From Sthenelais limicola (Eukaryota > Annelida > Polychaeta > Phyllodocida > Sigalionidae): a stretch of 64,000 bases of DNA. The translations under genes and the position numbers were made by a program. The notes under the pieces are model-generated. The model made no database searches, was not told the DNA's origin, and saw only the letters and a list, made by a program, of their open reading frames with translations. The DNA is taken from NCBI GenBank assembly GCA_942159475.1, contig OW804095.1, positions 89,417,740 to 89,481,739 of the forward strand, read 5' to 3'. Positions 10,951 through 22,037 of the stretch are shown in pieces (the stretch's first letter is position 1; every line of letters starts with the position of its first letter).

Positions 10951-12011
10951 GTTGCTGGTACTGGAGGAGATGTTCTGGAGGAGGTTACTGGAGGAGTTCA
11001 TTGGAGGAGGTTACTGGAGAGGATTACTGGAGGAGGTATTGGAGGAGGTTACTGGAGGGGTTCATTGGAGGAGGTAACTGGAGGGGGTTACTGGAGGAGG
11101 TCATTGGAGGAGGTTACTGGAGGGGGTTACTGGAGGAGGTTACTGGAGGAGCCTACTGGAGGAGGTTACTGGAAGAGCCTACTAGAGGAGTTAATGGAGG
11201 AGGTTACTGGAGGAGGTTACTGGAGGAGCCTACTGGAGGAAGTTACAGGAGGAGCCTACTGGAGGACGTTACTGGAGGTGACTGAATGGGGTTACTGAAT
11301 GGGGTTACTGGATGGGGTTACTGGATGGGGTTACTGGAGGAGTTAATGGAGGGGGTTACTGGAGGAGGTCATTGGAGGAGGTTACTGGAGGGGGTTTCTG
11401 GAGGAGCCTACTGGAGGAGCCTACTGGAGGTTACTGGAGGAGCCTACTAGAGGAGTTAATGGAGGAGGATACTGGAGGAGGTTACTGGAGGAGGTTACTG
11501 GTGGAGGTTACTGGAGGGGGTTACTGGAGGGGGTTACTGGAGGGGGTTACTGGAGGGGGTTACTGGAGGAGGTTACTGGAGGAGGATACTGGAAGAGGTT
11601 ACTGGAGGAGGTTACTGGAGGAGGTTACTGGAGGGGGTTACTGGAGGAGGTCATTGGAGGAGGTTACTGGAGGGGGTTACTGGAGGAGGTTACTGGAGGA
11701 GCCTACTGGAGGAGTTAATGGAGGAGCCTACTGGAGGAGGTTACTGGAGGAGCCTACTGGAGGAAGTTACTGGAGGTGACTGAATGGGGTTACTGGATGG
11801 GGTTACTGGAGGAGTTAATGGAGGGGGTTACTGGAGGAGCCTACTGGAGGAGGTTACTGGAGGAGGTTACTGGAGGAGCCTACTGGAGGGGGTTACTAGA
11901 GGAGGTTACTAGAGGAGGTTACTGGAGGGGGTTACTGGAGGAGGTTACGAGGTTACTGGAGGAGCCTACTGGAGGGGGTTACTGGAGGAGCCTACTGGAG
12001 GAGGTAACTGG
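10951..12011. repeat. 13-bp minisatellite (about 80 units)
   Basis: A tandem array of a 13-bp unit close to GGTTACTGGAGGA, with variants GCCTACTGGAGGA and GGGTTACTGGAGG. Because 13 is not a multiple of 3, every forward frame reads the same 13-residue cycle (YWRRLLEEVTGGG), which explains the long open frames. I do not regard these as genes. Confidence 0.9.
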
Positions 12012-12093
12012 ACAGCTAGGACTAACAATTGCAATGGGCTACACACATTTTTAAACATCTAGGTATGAATATGTATACGCATAGCCCACATAT

Positions 12094-12328
12094 GGGTCAG
12101 ATTTTGAGAAAATGTACAATTCGCCTTTATTAATTGTCTCGAATAACCCAAATTTCAGACGAAAATAAAGTTAAAAATTCAGTTCAACCTAACCAAACAG
12201 ATTGCTAGAATCAATGCAATGCCGAATATACTTGAATTTACCTAGTATTGACCAAATTGCAACCTAATTTAGCAGAGGTTACTGAATGTGTACAGCTGCC
12301 AATTGTACATTTCCTGAAAATCTGACCC
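12094..12328 (+). mobile_element. MITE family A, copy 1 (235 bp)
   Basis: About 28-bp terminal inverted repeats, left GGGTCAGATTTTGAGAAAAT and right the reverse complement with few changes, flanked by TAT and ATA. The interior matches the copy at 62544-62734 in opposite orientation, including AAATTTCAGACGAAAATAAA and a CAACCTAACCAAACAG block. Confidence 0.85.
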
Positions 12329-12338
12329 ATATACATAT

Positions 12339-13015
12339 GAGCAATTCCACTAATTGGTGGTCATTTGGCTGAAAATTCTTAATTTTTTTTAATTGCTAAA
12401 GACATATATTGCTGATAATTTTTTTTTTGTTTTTACATCAACTTTATTCAATATGTCAACAAAACTTTCGCTTCACCTGGCATATCAACATCTAGATTTA
12501 CATATGCCTCTCATCCTGCTGAGCATGATATATTATGATTATTTCGTCTACAACACTTACTACAGTCTATTTATTGCTGATGATTAATATAGACGAAATT
12601 GGGGATGTTAATGATAAATATTGTAGTCAGGACAGCTTGGTAGAGTCTTTGACGAGAATGCTGATGATAAGCATGGTAGGCTTACATATTTCTACATAAA
12701 TGAGGATTTAAATTAGAACTAAATAAAACAAATATGCACATAATATTTTGAATTGTTGTGTAATTCATAGGTCTCGACATAAGGGTCATAATGCGTTTTA
12801 GTTTGTGGAAATATTCCAACTAGAAGAAAAGTTACAGCCCAAAAACGATTCAGTAATGGTAATGGTAATGGCAGCGGCAAGGGTCACAGGGCCTTGACCC
12901 TCTGTCTATACAGAAACTGACAGAATTGATTAAAATACGTCCAGACCAAGATTTCTCGTTAAAAATGCAAAAATCTATTTTATAGTCAATTGTCAACCAA
13001 TTGGTGGAATTACTC
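12339..13015 (+). mobile_element. TIR element family B, copy 1 (about 677 bp)
   Basis: The left end GAGCAATTCCACTAATTGG is mirrored at the right (reverse complement GAGTAATTCCACCAATTGG). The interior matches a truncated copy at 27342. The termini lie 10 bp from family A and are flanked by AT-rich TATG/CATA sequence. No coding capacity. Confidence 0.8.
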
Positions 13016-14340
13016 CTATATATACATATGGGTCAATTTTTTTGAGAATGTACAATTAAGAAATTCCCGACCTTTGCACAGTATACTTAATGGGTAGGCC
13101 TATTGTGCACAAATGAATCAATTCTTATGATCTTGGTATCATTGGAAAGGGGACATCCTAAGCTTTACGGAAATGTGCAAATTAATTATATATTTGGGAG
13201 TTTCCAATGACAAAAATCACTCTGAATGTTGAAATTCTAATAAAAACACCTCAGAATTCACTACTTTTTCACATTATGCCTCCCTCATAAAAAAAAGTAA
13301 ATGTTCTAGGTATCAAATTTCACCTGGTTTCAGTCCTTATACATGTTTGTGATACCTTGGTAACATTTCGGTTTTCTACTAGCTTTCATCACAGTATGCC
13401 AGTCTTATACTGCAATCTCCTATCTTCAGAAGTCACTTGGGTATACCCGGTATCAAACCTAGATTCTAGTATACTGGCTTTAAATATAACCGTGACATGT
13501 GATTTAAAATATGTGAAATACACTCTAACATATCATTAATGCAATCTTGGTACAATTTGGCCAGTAATGTAGACATTAAATGGACCATGGTTCAACATTT
13601 ACCAAACCGGAGATTTTATACTTTTTCATACCGGGTATGCCCTATACCCTATTATAATGTAGACCAAGGTTGACTTGTACTATGGTACTAAATTTCCGTT
13701 AATGTTATCCCAGTATGTATCTTCATGTATACCCCAAATTTCAGTCTTCTAAAAAAATCTATTGTGGAGATATGAATGCAAATGATGTCAGGGGTATACC
13801 CGGTATATTGAGGGATACCCGGTATGGGAGGAAAAGAAGAGCTAGGGCATACATTCAAACTGTTTTCATATGACCAAGCCTTTGTTTTTTTCATTTGGAA
13901 ACCAAGACAACCACCACATAAAGTTATTGTGTAGGTTTTCCTGTGATCTATTGGACATTTTCATCCAGAATGAGAGTGACCAAAGATTATGTATATATAC
14001 TTGTACGCACATATTCATTCATTCATAGGCCTACATATCCATATACTTCTTGCATGTTCTCCATTACGATTAGTTTTCAGTCCTGTGACTCCCTCCCCCC
14101 CCCATTTAATGAGCAAATATGATGATTTAATGAGCAAAAAGGACGAAATTATTTAAGATAAGTATTTAAAAGCATTTAAAAGCATTTTAAAAAAGTCTAC
14201 GATGACGTCTTAGATGACGAAAAATTTTCTCCGCATCTTTAGCGATAACTACCGATTTTTAATCACTATTTATCTCTATTCATCGCTATTCATCGTTAAG
14301 ATCGCTATCGTTACTACCTATGAAACGGTCTAGCGATATT
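13016..14340. other. AT-rich region with scattered ACCCGGTAT motifs and a lone element end
   Basis: At 13028 a lone terminus like that of family A begins (GGGTCAATTTTTTTGAGAAT). Between 13440 and 13830 the motif TACCCGGTAT or its complement recurs (about 13446, 13631, 13799, 13819). No gene is supported. Confidence 0.4.
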
Positions 14341-14376
14341 TAGTGATATTTAGCGATATATCGCTAAATATCACTA
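14341..14376. repeat. 36-bp perfect palindrome
   Basis: Both arms are TAGTGATATTTAGCGATA with no spacer. On both sides lies a direct repeat of ATCGTTACTACCTATGAAA (about 14308 and 14386). It could extrude a cruciform or be the core of a small foldback element. Confidence 0.85.
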
Positions 14377-15208
14377 TCGTTCATTATCGTTACTACCTAT
14401 GAAATGGGCCCCTGGACCACTAGCGACCGACCCGCCCTCTGAGAAGAGGCGGATTGCCACTGAACTAAAAATTGAAGCTGTCGCAGGATATCTCGGTCTT
14501 TCCCAGTAATGTCTAGGTCATATGGATCGTCCAATCAAGCAACTTTAACAACATGTACGGCAAACTCGTTGGTGTCAATCGAAAGCTATAATTGTATATT
14601 ACATTTTTTACTGGAGGAATACATATGTTTATGGTACACAAACATCAGGATCAGCACTTCTTTTTGTCCTATGGCTATTCCATTCAAACTTTTGCACACG
14701 GCACCACTGGCCACTACCACCATGCTCATGCTTCCCTCCCTGCTCTCTCAGTAGTGGCGACGGCGGTACTGTGAGGAGCAGGTATTACACACAACAAGTG
14801 CCTTCGGCACTTGGATTGTAGAGGCAGTTGTGTTTCTACTTCTTATAGGAATCTAACAATTTACTGGACGTTTATTTTAATTTGGAGATATTAATTTGCA
14901 AAAAATGCTAAAATCACAGGGGGCCTATGTCAGGGTAGTAGGCCTAAAGTGTAGGAGGGAGAGAGTGAGAGAGGGAGGGACAGAGAGAGAGGGGGAGGAG
15001 AAGAGAGGGAGAGGAGAGATGAGGATGACTGATATAAGAGGGTTTCATTGGAAAAATTTGTACCCCCCCACACACACCTATACATCTATCAATTTTCCTT
15101 CTCCTCCCCAACTACCTCCCATGCTCTCGATCCCTCCCCTTTTGTTCCCCCGCCTTAATTATAATAATAATAATAATGAGTAATGTGTGGACAGGTACAT
15201 TCTTTCTT
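14377..15208. other. Non-coding region with purine-rich stretch
   Basis: GA-rich microsatellite-like sequence at about 14953-15025 and an (AAT)n run near 15160. The short ORFs here are compositional. Confidence 0.4.
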
Positions 15209-15355
15209 AAAAAAAAGTTGGTCGTAAAAAAGTTGGTCGTAAAAAGTTGGGTGTAAATAAAGTTGGTTGAAAAAAAAGTTGGTCGTAAAAAAAGTTGGGT
15301 CGAAAAGAAAGTTGGTCGTAAAAAATGGTTGGTTGAAAAAAATTGGGTTGGGAGT
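15209..15355. repeat. A(n)GTTGGTCGT array 1
   Basis: About nine imperfect units of a 12-18 bp repeat: a run of A followed by GTTGGTCGT or GTTGGTTG. The same unit forms the arrays at 17378-17683 and 18212-18670. Confidence 0.85.
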
Positions 15356-15360
15356 CGGTA

Positions 15361-15490
15361 AAGGTCGGGAGGGGAGGAGGAGGGGGAGGGGGAGGGGGAG
15401 GAGGAGGGGGAGGAGGGGTTTGTAACAGGTATGGTAGTGAGGTAGTCGAACAGGGAAAAGAGGGAGAGAGGGAGAGAGAGAGAGAGCCTG
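15361..15490. repeat. Polypurine microsatellite region
   Basis: GGAGGAGGGGGAG-type repeats followed by GAGAGAGA. The opposite-strand proline/serine ORFs are artefacts of this composition. Confidence 0.8.
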
Positions 15491-16280
15491 ACTTCTGTGT
15501 ACAGTAACACAACCTCTGGTGGAGTGGTAGAGATCGTTGAGGGGTCAGAGGCCTATGGGGGAGATTGGCATTTGTGAGAGTTCCCTAAACAGTGGATTAC
15601 ATAAGCCTATGATGTATAGCTTGCTGTAAACAAACAACATGGGGACAGGCTTCGGAAATTCACACTATGGGTCCGTCCATTGGAGGGAGGGAGGGAGGGA
15701 GGGAGGGAGGGAGAGAGGGAGAGTGGGCAACCACTGTGATAAACTCATGACCTGCAAGGCATGACGTGACGTAATGGGTGACCACGGGTCTGTTACATGG
15801 TTGTCGTAATATGTGGTGGCCCGCTTTGGGGTAGTTGACACTTTGTGGTAGATGACAGTCTGGCGACTGGTCAAGAAAGCCCCGATTTAAATATATGTGT
15901 AATAACACACAAAAACGCATGTTGAACATAACTGTAGGTGACAGAATAGGTTTCCCCAACATATTCACAACCTAGGAAGTACTTAAGAAAAAACGGGGGA
16001 AAAAAGTCTGACGCCCGGCTTATCCCATGTGTACCCTGGTACGCCTATCTCTGGGAGCGGAGGGTTCACCGAGCCGTAACGAATCTCGTATGCTGCGAGT
16101 TTTCACGAGTACGCAAACCTCGGCGAAAGGAAGATTTCATTGTATAGGCTAACACTAACAAGGAAGAGAGAGTGGAGGAAGCAGGGCGGGATGGTGGGCA
16201 GTCATTAAAAGTGAGAAAAACGACAACTATAAGAACAAAAACAGAAAATAAAATAATATCCTCTAGCGGGCTAAATTTCT
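15491..16280. other. Spacer with (GGGA)n
   Basis: A GGGA tetranucleotide run occupies about 15681-15716. No gene is supported. Confidence 0.5.
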
Positions 16281-17038
16281 GGACCCCACCCAAAAAAAAC
16301 ATCGCAGGAAAAACATCGCAGAATTAGGTTAGCGAGAGAAAGCCCGCCCAGAAAAAATGATTGTTCAAAAACATCGCTGAATTTGAAAAACATCGCAGCC
16401 AGAAAAATCCTCGCAAACATTGTCATTGCGAGGGATTTTCACGGCTGTTTCCCTTGCAGAACTGCGAGCGGAATCATTCCCATCGCACAATTTTAAATAG
16501 GCTTAAATGTACCTTTGAGCTGTCCAATCTTCATGGTTATATAACTTTTAATAATCCTGAGAAGTAAAGGAGCTGTAATCACCGATAACATCTTATCATT
16601 CGTGGAAAGTCATAATTTATATTTCGACGAAGGGCGTTGCAACGCCTTAAATGACGACGTGCGGTGATGTTTTACCATTTCCATCATCGTCATGGTGACG
16701 TTTTTTCCGATCGCTGAAACTTGTTGGTACGTAACTTGAGGTATATTGAACTTTTGATGCTAAATTCTGTGAATAAATACATCTCGAAGCAACAGAAGCA
16801 GAAATAGCTTCAAACTAGTACAAGAGATATCCTCCAACCAATGTTTTCTGTTCTGCGATGTTTTCTGTTCTGCGATGTTTTCCAGTCTGCGAGCAAAAGT
16901 GACTGCGATACATCGCAGGATCCACATGACAGCGATGTTTTTTCTGGGCGCCTTGCACAAAAAACATTGTCATTGCGATGTTTTTGCCGAATTTCCCTCG
17001 TAAACCAGGTTTGCGATGTTTTTTTCTGGGTGGGGTCC
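16281..17038. mobile_element. 758-bp TIR element rich in GCGATGTT motifs
   Basis: The ends are inverted: GGACCCCACCCAAAAAAAAC at the left, and at the right the reverse complement with one substitution. Inside, AAACATCGCA on the left side and TGCGATGTTT on the right recur roughly ten times. This subterminal arrangement is like transposase-binding repeats of non-autonomous DNA elements. I found no clear target-site duplication, so the superfamily is open. Confidence 0.75.
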
Positions 17039-17377
17039 CGCGCAGGCTGCTAGGTAGAAGTGAAAAATTATAAAATTGTAGCACTGAAGTCTCTAACTCT
17101 AAGGAAATTATGCCGAAAATACACCAAAGCCACCATTCTTCATGTAAAACTAAACGTAAACAAGTACTATGTTAACTAATTATCAAGTTATGCACCGATT
17201 TGATCAACTGTTATCATATTTAACTTTGTAATCAGTGTCAACTTAATTCATATACTTGGCGTTTCCACTGGAAACGATTTTCTCAGCCACAATCATTTGT
17301 GCCTGATGTCAACTTATAGTTAGATGGTAGTTTGATTCTTGAAGAGGGAAACAGTGTGCAACGCAATAGCCAGGGCT

Positions 17378-17683
17378 GTAAAAAAAGTTGGTTGAAAAAA
17401 AATTGTCGTTAAAAAATATAGTTGGTCGGGAAAAAAAAATTTTTTAAAAAAGTTGTCGTTAAAAAAAGTTGGTCGTAAAAAAAGTCGGTCGTAAAATAAA
17501 AGTTGGTCGTAAAAAGTTGGTTGAAAAAAAGTTGGTCGAAAAAATATTGTCGTTAAAAAATAGTTGGTCGGGGAAAAAATTGTTGTTAAAAAATTGTTGG
17601 TCGGAAAAAAATTGTTAAAAACAGTTGGTCGTAAAAAAGTTGGTCGTAAAAAAAAAAGTTGGTCGTAAAAGAAAAGTTGGTCG
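17378..17683. repeat. A(n)GTTGGTCGT array 2, left half
   Basis: Continuous imperfect units of an A run plus GTTGGTCGT. It was one array with 18212-18670 before insertion of the TTAA-flanked element at 17688. Confidence 0.9.
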
Positions 17684-17687
17684 TTAA

Positions 17688-18207
17688 CCCATTGAGGACG
17701 GGCTGATGCCTCAAGGCATCACAGATAATTTGGCTCAGGGAACGGGGTGATGCCTCAATGCATCAATTTTTTATATAAATTGAAGGGGGCATAACTTAAT
17801 AAAAAATGAAGGATTTTGATGAAATTTAAAATATATGTATACAAACACACTGGAAATATTTTTATAGGTATGTTGTCATGGAGACAATACTGATGACGTC
17901 ATAACTAACATACGTAAATGCTGGAAAGTGAATTTGGAGCAAGGTTGCCACCATATTGCACCCAATTGAGACCCATTATTTTAATTATTGAAGACCAAAT
18001 TCTAGAAATTATGAAAAAATATGATCAATAACTGTTTACACCTATTAAACCATGTACATATGACACATATTATTTGAAGAAAATATTCTTAAAGTGTTTT
18101 TAAACCCTAAACCTCATGTTAAACACCCGTCCTGAAGCCCAAAAAGGGGGAAAAGGGCCCCCGTCAGCCAGGCAAAATATGTGTAAACTGCCCCCGTCCT
18201 CAATGGG
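17688..18207 (+). mobile_element. piggyBac-like MITE (520 bp) with TTAA duplication
   Basis: Terminal inverted repeats CCCATTGAGGACGGG and CCCGTCCTCAATGGG are perfect over 15 bp. TTAA is present on both sides (17684-17687 and 18208-18211). TTAA target and CCC/GGG termini are the signature of piggyBac-type elements. No transposase is encoded. Near the left end, small palindromes (TGATGCC..GGCATCA) add secondary structure. The insertion splits a repeat array, which fixes the borders exactly. Confidence 0.9.
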
Positions 18208-18211
18208 TTAA

Positions 18212-18670
18212 AAAAAATGGTCGTAAAAAAAAAAGTTAGTCGTTAAAAAAAGTTGGTCGTTAAAAAAAGTTGAAAAAAAATTGTTGTTAAAAAAAGTTGG
18301 TCGAAAAAAAATTGTCGTTAAAAAAAAGTTGGTCGTAAAAAAAAATGGTCAAAAAAAAGTTGGTCGTTGAAAAAAGTTCGTTAAAAAAAAGTTGTCGTTA
18401 AAAAAACGTTGGTCGTTCAAAAAAGTTTGTCGTAAAATAAAAGTTGGTCGTAAAAAGTTGGTCGAAAAAAAATTGTCGTTAAAAAATAGTTGGTCGGGAA
18501 AGAAATTGTCGTTGAAAAATAGTTGGTCGTAAAAAAAAATTGTCGTTAAAAAATGTTGGTCGTAAAAAAAATTGTCGTTAAAAAAAAGTTGGTCGTAAAA
18601 AAAAAAAAAGTTGGTCGTAAAAAATAATGGTCATAAAAAAAAGTTGGTCGTAAAAAAAAAGTTGGTTGTA
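18212..18670. repeat. A(n)GTTGGTCGT array 2, right half
   Basis: Continuation of the interrupted array, with more indels than the left half. Confidence 0.9.
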
Positions 18671-19949
18671 TAAAAAAGTAGTAAGCTAGGCTAGGCTAAA
18701 TAGTTGGTAACTTACTTTTAAAATTTAAAATTTAGAAAATGTGTTGGGCAGCAGTGTCCATTTGTGCACCTGATGGTGTGGGAGGTGGGAGGGCCTTCTG
18801 CAGACCTATCATGGTTGGAGAAGCATCTAACTAACAGCCAATCAACTCCCTTGGCTAAACCTAGAAAGGCTGTCAATCAGCCTTCAATAACGTCTAGGTG
18901 TGAAATCTATGACTGGGTGGGATAAATAGGACCTGATCAAAAGGATTAGATAAGGCATCCTTAAACATCTCACAGACAGCTAAAGAATATTATCAGATGT
19001 AGATTATGTATCAGTGATTGGCACATTTCATAGTGACTCATATGTTTTCTCAGCTATAAATAGCTTCGAAAACAAAAATTGTAAAAGTCTCGAGGCTTGC
19101 GAGTTGTCGGAAGTCCCGGCATTACATGAAAGAATGACGTATCTTCGACGGAGGTGACGTCAGGAATGTCCCGTCTCCGGGCGTTCGATTTTCCTCGCAG
19201 ACCAGACAGGTCCCGGTTTGGCATGTAAAGTTGCCGTTCCATACTTTAGAATCCCCCCCTTAAATTCAATCTTCAATTTATATTCTCTCTAGTCTAAGGG
19301 GCATTTTTATACTATATATAACATTCATCTTTATATATATGTATTCTTATATTAATCCAACTTCTACTATATCGATGTCAAATATTTCATCATGTCTTCT
19401 TACAGAATCAAGGATTATTATGTAAAAGCCGAAAGTGTGTATTAAACATCTTAAAATTAATTCTGTGTTATTTGTAATGACGGTACGTACCAGTCTATAT
19501 TTTTATTTTTGATGCGAATCAAAGTAAGAAGTTAATATTATCATTTGGACAATATTTAACCCCCAAAAATGCTTAAAATGCACCAAAGAGCAAAGAAAAC
19601 CCTCTGGCTTCTGGGGCCCTAGCCGGGGTCCCTAGGGTCCCAGACCCCACGCCTTAATCAAGTTAATGGCTGGGATAGTGTCCCGCATGCCTGACTAAAA
19701 AAGTTGGCATATCTGCCACTGTACGCATTTACTTTAGAATTAGACTTGACACCGAAAGGCACCGCTATGTAATTGTTAAAATACTTAAGAACTTAAAACC
19801 ATACCGTACATTATAATTGGTTAGGCTAATTTAATTTATCGTGACCGAAAATGCGAAAAGAACTTTAAACCTTTTGTTTTGGATTTGCTATTGCCATCTT
19901 GCGTGGTCTGCGCGAACTACTGACCCGAAGCAGACATCTTCCAGTAAAC
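18671..19949. other. Region upstream of FUT10-like exon 1
   Basis: No TE or gene recognised. The 62-codon minus ORF at 19054-19242 has no identifiable motif. The stretch just before 19950 would be 5' UTR and promoter of the + strand gene; no TATA box is obvious. Confidence 0.35.
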
Positions 19950-20033
19950 ATGGTATCGAACCAAACAGCTGTAAAAGTTATATCCCTGCTAATTCTGCTC
20001 ATCTTAATAATGATGGTCTACTTTCATCGTGAG
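19950..20033 (+). CDS. Candidate first coding exon: type II signal anchor, FUT10-like gene
   Basis: A 28-codon exon begins at an ATG in good context (AACATGG), the first ATG after an in-frame stop at about 19868. It encodes a short polar N-terminus followed by a hydrophobic stretch (VISLLILLILIMMVYF, residues 10-25), the layout of a Golgi/ER type II membrane protein. It ends at a perfect donor, GAG|GTAAGT, in phase 0. The exon at 54327 begins in phase 0, so the two can be joined without frame loss. Nearly all fucosyltransferases start with such an anchor. No other anchor exon was found closer to 54 kb. The link over 34 kb of transposon-rich intron is inference. It could instead start another type II protein. 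Confidence 0.5.
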
Positions 20034-20728
20034 GTAAGTCCAAGATATATCCTAATGGTCTAGCTTTCCCCATGTTTGTATAGGACTTCAGGCACCTTAA
20101 TCAAAGTTCTTGAAAGTTGATAAAGTTTTCTCCTCCATCATTTCGACACCACTTCATCACCGTGCGACTAGCACGGCCTGCGGTACGAGGGATGCCCCGA
20201 ATCTCCGGTCTGAATCTTCGGTAGCCTAGACCTAGATTGTTTGTTTACTATGTAACGTTACCACACGGGTACCACAGATGAGGCAGCATTGAGACTAAAT
20301 AGTTCTGGTACCACATATGAGGCATCCTCCAATACAGAGCTTTACTCCCTTCGTTTTCTCGGTCATGATTAGTAGAATCTGCCCTGCTTTGGGAGGCTGA
20401 TATGAGGCAGCATTGAGACTAAATAGTAGGCCTACAGTAAGGGTCCGCCTAAAAGACGCACGCACCCACATGCACCCGTACGCACCCACACGCACCATGA
20501 TTCAATTCAAAATATTCATTATTTGTACCTTAACATTTAGTTTCATTTAATCAGGAATAATTCAGCACTCACTAGGCTATTACAAGTCGTTTAATTTTGC
20601 TCTCCCAACACATTCTACAATAATATATAGAAATACATTATATATTACATTACATTAGGCTAAATTATTTACATTTCTTGACAATCATCCTTATTTAACT
20701 AATGATTAATTCTCTTTCATATATATAT

Positions 20729-22015
20729 GGTCAGTTCTCACGAAATGGGTACACGGGGGGTATTTTTGGCTAAAATTTCAAATGCCTTGAAACTTTTTGC
20801 CATTTGCACATATCATTGTACATATATTGAAAGGTTCAAAATAAAAATTGGGAACACTAATTTTAAAAACTGTGCATTTGGTGGGACATTCATTTTCTAA
20901 CGTTGCCATACCAATGCTTTTAGATGGAAACATTGTAGTGGTAATGAAGACCATTATTTAGATTTCAATATTTTTGTTAATTATTCTATCGTTAAGCTAA
21001 CGTTTCAACTGAAACATTGGTTGAAAATTGGATTTTCTTTTTCATATTTTCATTTTTAGGAACTACATTTGAAAATCGTATTATTATTTTGACACTTAAA
21101 ATCAAAGGACATGGCCTTGTTCTATACCTTGTCAAATATTCATGATTTTTCAAAATCAATATTTTTTTATTGATTCTTATAGCAAAATGACATAGCTTTC
21201 CCATTATATTACATGTCATTGGTCTCAACTAAAATTACTCTGTGCCATTATTTTGTGTTGCCACCCCACTGCTGCATCGGGGTGGCAACACCAACTAAAT
21301 TCAGTCCAAAAATAGCAGAAAAAATATTAGATTAAAATTTAAAATTTTATGGCATGAACCTCTAAACAGATGCTTTAAAATGACTAAGTTTCATTAGATA
21401 ATCTAAAATTGTTTAGGCACATTTTTTAAATGAATGTCGTTGGGTTGGCAACGTTAACACTTCCCCAACATGACCTTTTTTTGATCATTCAGTTCTCATT
21501 GAAACAGTTTTTCGAGTATGTGATTAGCCAATATTTCAATTTAAAATAGAGTTGTTGGAGATTACATTCCATGAACAAATTCTGACTAAATATTTATTTT
21601 TCATCCTTTGGCAACCACTTCAAAAGAGCGTTGGGATGGCAACGTTAAAATTCCCCAAATCAAAAAGTGAATTTAAAGAAATTGAAAATATTTTTAAACA
21701 CTATATTTGTTATGTATGCATAGCCAACAGGTGTAAGCATTATTACAGACACCTATTATAATCATTTGATGTTTTTTACAATGCTGACTAAACTTTATTT
21801 GACAAAATATATTTTTTCTCTTCAGAAAAGTGTGTAATTTAGGTAGTTTTCAGCATATAGGGCAGCCATTTTTTATTTTAGCTCTATAAAAGTATATGTC
21901 CCTTCAAAGGTCTATATAAGGTGCATCGTTTGATATAATATTTATTCATATACAAGAAAATGATTTTCATGTAGAGTCCAAAATTGCCTGTGTGCTCTTT
22001 TCGTGAGAACTGACC
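20729..22015. mobile_element. TIR element family C (1287 bp)
   Basis: The termini GGTCAGTTCTCACGAAA and its inverted copy TTTCGTGAGAACTGACC are perfect and lie in ATAT sequence. The interior is AT-rich with no ORF over 80 codons. It holds a 13-bp-arm hairpin at 21255-21291 (GTGTTGCCACCCC/GGGGTGGCAACAC) and further GGCAACGTTAA motifs. Confidence 0.85.
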
Positions 22016-22037
22016 ATATACATATAATGATATATAT

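Noticed and set aside
10911..12054. Several ORFs encoding YWRRLLEEVTGGG repeats
   Set aside because: They are products of a 13-bp minisatellite lacking stop words; frames differ only by shift.
15112..15512. Proline- and serine-rich minus-strand ORFs
   Set aside because: Translation of polypurine microsatellite and of the GTTGGTCGT array.
17378..18670. CRISPR-like direct repeat array
   Set aside because: Spacing and unit are degenerate A-run repeats without unique spacers, in a eukaryotic genome.
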